Assembly (NCBI GenBank): GCA_030668025.1
Contig: DAOUUT010000240.1
Coordinates: 1 to 5,926 of the forward strand
From: Promethearchaeota archaeon
Lineage (GTDB): Archaea; Asgardarchaeota; Lokiarchaeia; Sigynarchaeales; SOKP01
DNA: 5,926 nt
Direction: 5' to 3'
Shown: piece after piece, positions 5,493 to 5,926 of the stretch
Position numbering within the stretch: position 1 is the first letter of the stretch
Layout: each line of letters opens with the position of its first letter
The notes under the pieces: model-generated
What the model saw: only the letters and a program-made list of their open reading frames with translations
Told to the model about the DNA's origin: nothing
Databases searched by the model: none
Position numbers and translations under genes: made by a program

Positions 5493-5509
5493 ATTGTTTC
5501 GTAAACAAT
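5493..5509. promoter_or_regulatory. 17-bp dyad next to a TATA box; possible operator
   Basis: ATTGTTT (5493-5499) and AAACAAT (5503-5509) are perfect inverted arms around CGT. The dyad lies four bases upstream of the candidate TATA box of the leftward membrane protein gene, overlapping where TFB contacts DNA. A dimeric regulator bound there could block or help initiation. No regulator gene for it is identified. Confidence 0.35.
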
Positions 5510-5519
5510 TGATAAATCG

Positions 5520-5571
5520 AATAAAAAAATGAAGGTTCATTAACTTAATTCAAAATAAAAAAAGGTTCATT
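5520..5571 (-). repeat. Two direct repeats forming tandem T-tract terminators after tRNA-Pro
   Basis: AATAAAAAAA followed by GGTTCATT occurs at 5554-5571 and, with four extra bases (TGAA) between the two blocks, at 5520-5541. Read leftward each copy is a short conserved block followed by seven T, lying about 37 and 71 bases beyond the tRNA-Pro 3' end. They most likely end the tRNA transcript. They also lie upstream of the membrane protein gene, so a role in its control is possible. Confidence 0.5.
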
Positions 5572-5599
5572 TAAGGAGCTTTATAGGGAAATTCTAAAA

Positions 5600-5703
5600 T
5601 GGGAGAGGAGGGATTCGAACCCTCGGCCACTTGGCCCCCAGCCAAGTTTTAAGCCGTAGAATATATATTCCTACGGTATCATACCAAGCTAGACCACCCT
5701 CCC
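5600..5703 (-). tRNA. tRNA-Pro(GGG) with a 30-nt intron outside the anticodon loop
   Basis: Read leftward from 5703, the exons fold into a complete cloverleaf. The acceptor stem is GGGAGGG with CTCTCCC (one G-U pair), and U8 G9 follow. The D-arm is GTCT / AGCTTGGTA / TGAT, with the same weak fourth pair that archaeal tRNA-Pro often shows. The anticodon stem is CTTGG/CCAAG with loop CTGGGGG, so the anticodon is GGG at 5637-5639. The variable region is TGGCC. The T-arm is GAGGG / TTCGAAT / CCCTC, and the discriminator A73 is at 5600. Mature length is 73 nt plus A73. CCA is not encoded. The extra 30 nt lie between the D-stem and the anticodon stem and must be removed by the splicing endonuclease. 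A GGG anticodon reads CCC and CCU. Confidence 0.93.
5648..5677 (-). other. Non-canonical tRNA intron (after position 25 or 26)
   Basis: The 30-nt insert contains a hairpin with perfect arms CCGTAG and CTACGG around a self-complementary AT core. A relaxed bulge-helix-bulge can be drawn. A central helix TATG (exon) pairs with CTTA (intron) with one T-T mismatch, flanked by three-base bulges ATA and AAA. Cutting after the second base of each bulge restores T25-A26-C27. Because an A stands at both junctions, the intron can equally be placed at 5647-5676. Confidence 0.7.
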
Positions 5704-5891
5704 GTTTTTAAAAGGAGATTTTTTTGTAAAGATTTGGTTATTGTTTGGCGTTAATTCAGTTTTGTATTATTTAAAATCATAAATTCTATTTATTTTTATT
5801 TATCCTATCTTTTAAACCAATAATTTTTAAATTCTTTAGAGGTTTTTTAACCTTATAATTTTAATAAATTAAATTAAGCCTAGTTTAAAAA
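5704..5891. other. Mostly empty intergenic region upstream of tRNA-Pro
   Basis: This AT-rich stretch holds the leftward tRNA promoter. Its best candidate is TTTACAAA read leftward at 5723-5730, centred about 24 bases before the mature tRNA 5' end. On the forward strand, AGGTT/AACCT arms around TTTT (5840-5853) and an AT-rich TATA-like stretch near 5858-5870 precede a possible rightward start at 5892. I see no other gene. Confidence 0.4.
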
Positions 5892-5926
5892 ATGCGTTCC
5901 AGAAAACCTTTTATTATTTTTTGGCC
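5892..5926 (+). CDS. Possible first codons of a rightward gene cut by the window edge
   Basis: ATG at 5892 opens a frame reading MRSRKPFIIFW to the window edge. A TATA-like stretch (5858-5870) lies 22-34 bases upstream, right for a leaderless archaeal mRNA, and the Arg/Lys start followed by hydrophobic residues could begin a membrane segment. Eleven codons are too few to prove a gene or name a family. Confidence 0.22.
   Translation, partial: MRSRKPFIIFW

Noticed and set aside
5840..5853. AGGTT-TTTT-AACCT dyad near the right edge
   Set aside because: Five-base arms in AT-rich DNA are expected by chance and no gene next to it is certain.
1..5926. CRISPR array, insertion sequence, integrase or attachment site at the tRNA
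   Set aside because: No spaced direct repeats, transposase or integrase fragments, or duplicated tRNA 3' end are visible; the tRNA is not flanked by foreign-looking sequence.

Overview
The window is a compact, strongly AT-rich piece of an archaeal chromosome. Archaeal origin is supported by four things: a glutamyl-tRNA synthetase of the archaeal/eukaryotic (GlnRS-like barrel) type, a homologue of the archaeal protein MtxX, a tRNA gene without an encoded CCA that carries an intron at a non-canonical position, and TATA-like boxes with oligo-T ends instead of bacterial promoters and hairpin terminators. The phylum cannot be fixed from the sequence. The AT-richness, small membrane proteins and zinc-ribbon fusion would suit an Asgard (Lokiarchaeia-like) genome, but an AT-rich methanogen or another lineage is possible. 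No mobile element, CRISPR array, phage gene or defence locus is visible.

Layout, left to right. Positions 1-83 probably hold the 3' end of a rightward gene cut by the window edge. Two leftward genes follow, each apparently starting with TTG: a 143-residue SRPBCC/START-like protein (157-588, with a strong Shine-Dalgarno) and a 97-residue stand-alone Lrp/AsnC ligand-binding (RAM) domain (754-1047). A divergent intergenic region leads to three rightward genes: GluRS (1206-2966), a zinc-ribbon plus CPBP-family intramembrane protease (3063-4163) and an MtxX-like protein (4182-5042). The last two are 18 bp apart and look like a transcription unit. Convergent to them is a 99-residue membrane protein (5120-5419, leftward). 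A leftward tRNA-Pro(GGG) gene with a 30-nt intron between the D-stem and the anticodon stem follows (5600-5703). The last 223 bp are mostly non-coding and may hold the first codons of another rightward gene.

Functionally, GluRS and tRNA-Pro are translation genes. The other genes are a small-ligand sensor domain, a lipid or hydrophobic-ligand-type fold, a membrane protease and an MtxX-like protein of unknown reaction; nothing in the sequence ties them into one pathway. The most useful leads are the non-canonical tRNA intron, MtxX paired with a zinc-ribbon CPBP protease, an altered catalytic-domain motif in GluRS, and three of the six complete proteins ending in the same dipeptide Thr-His. I do not see a clear new multi-gene system.
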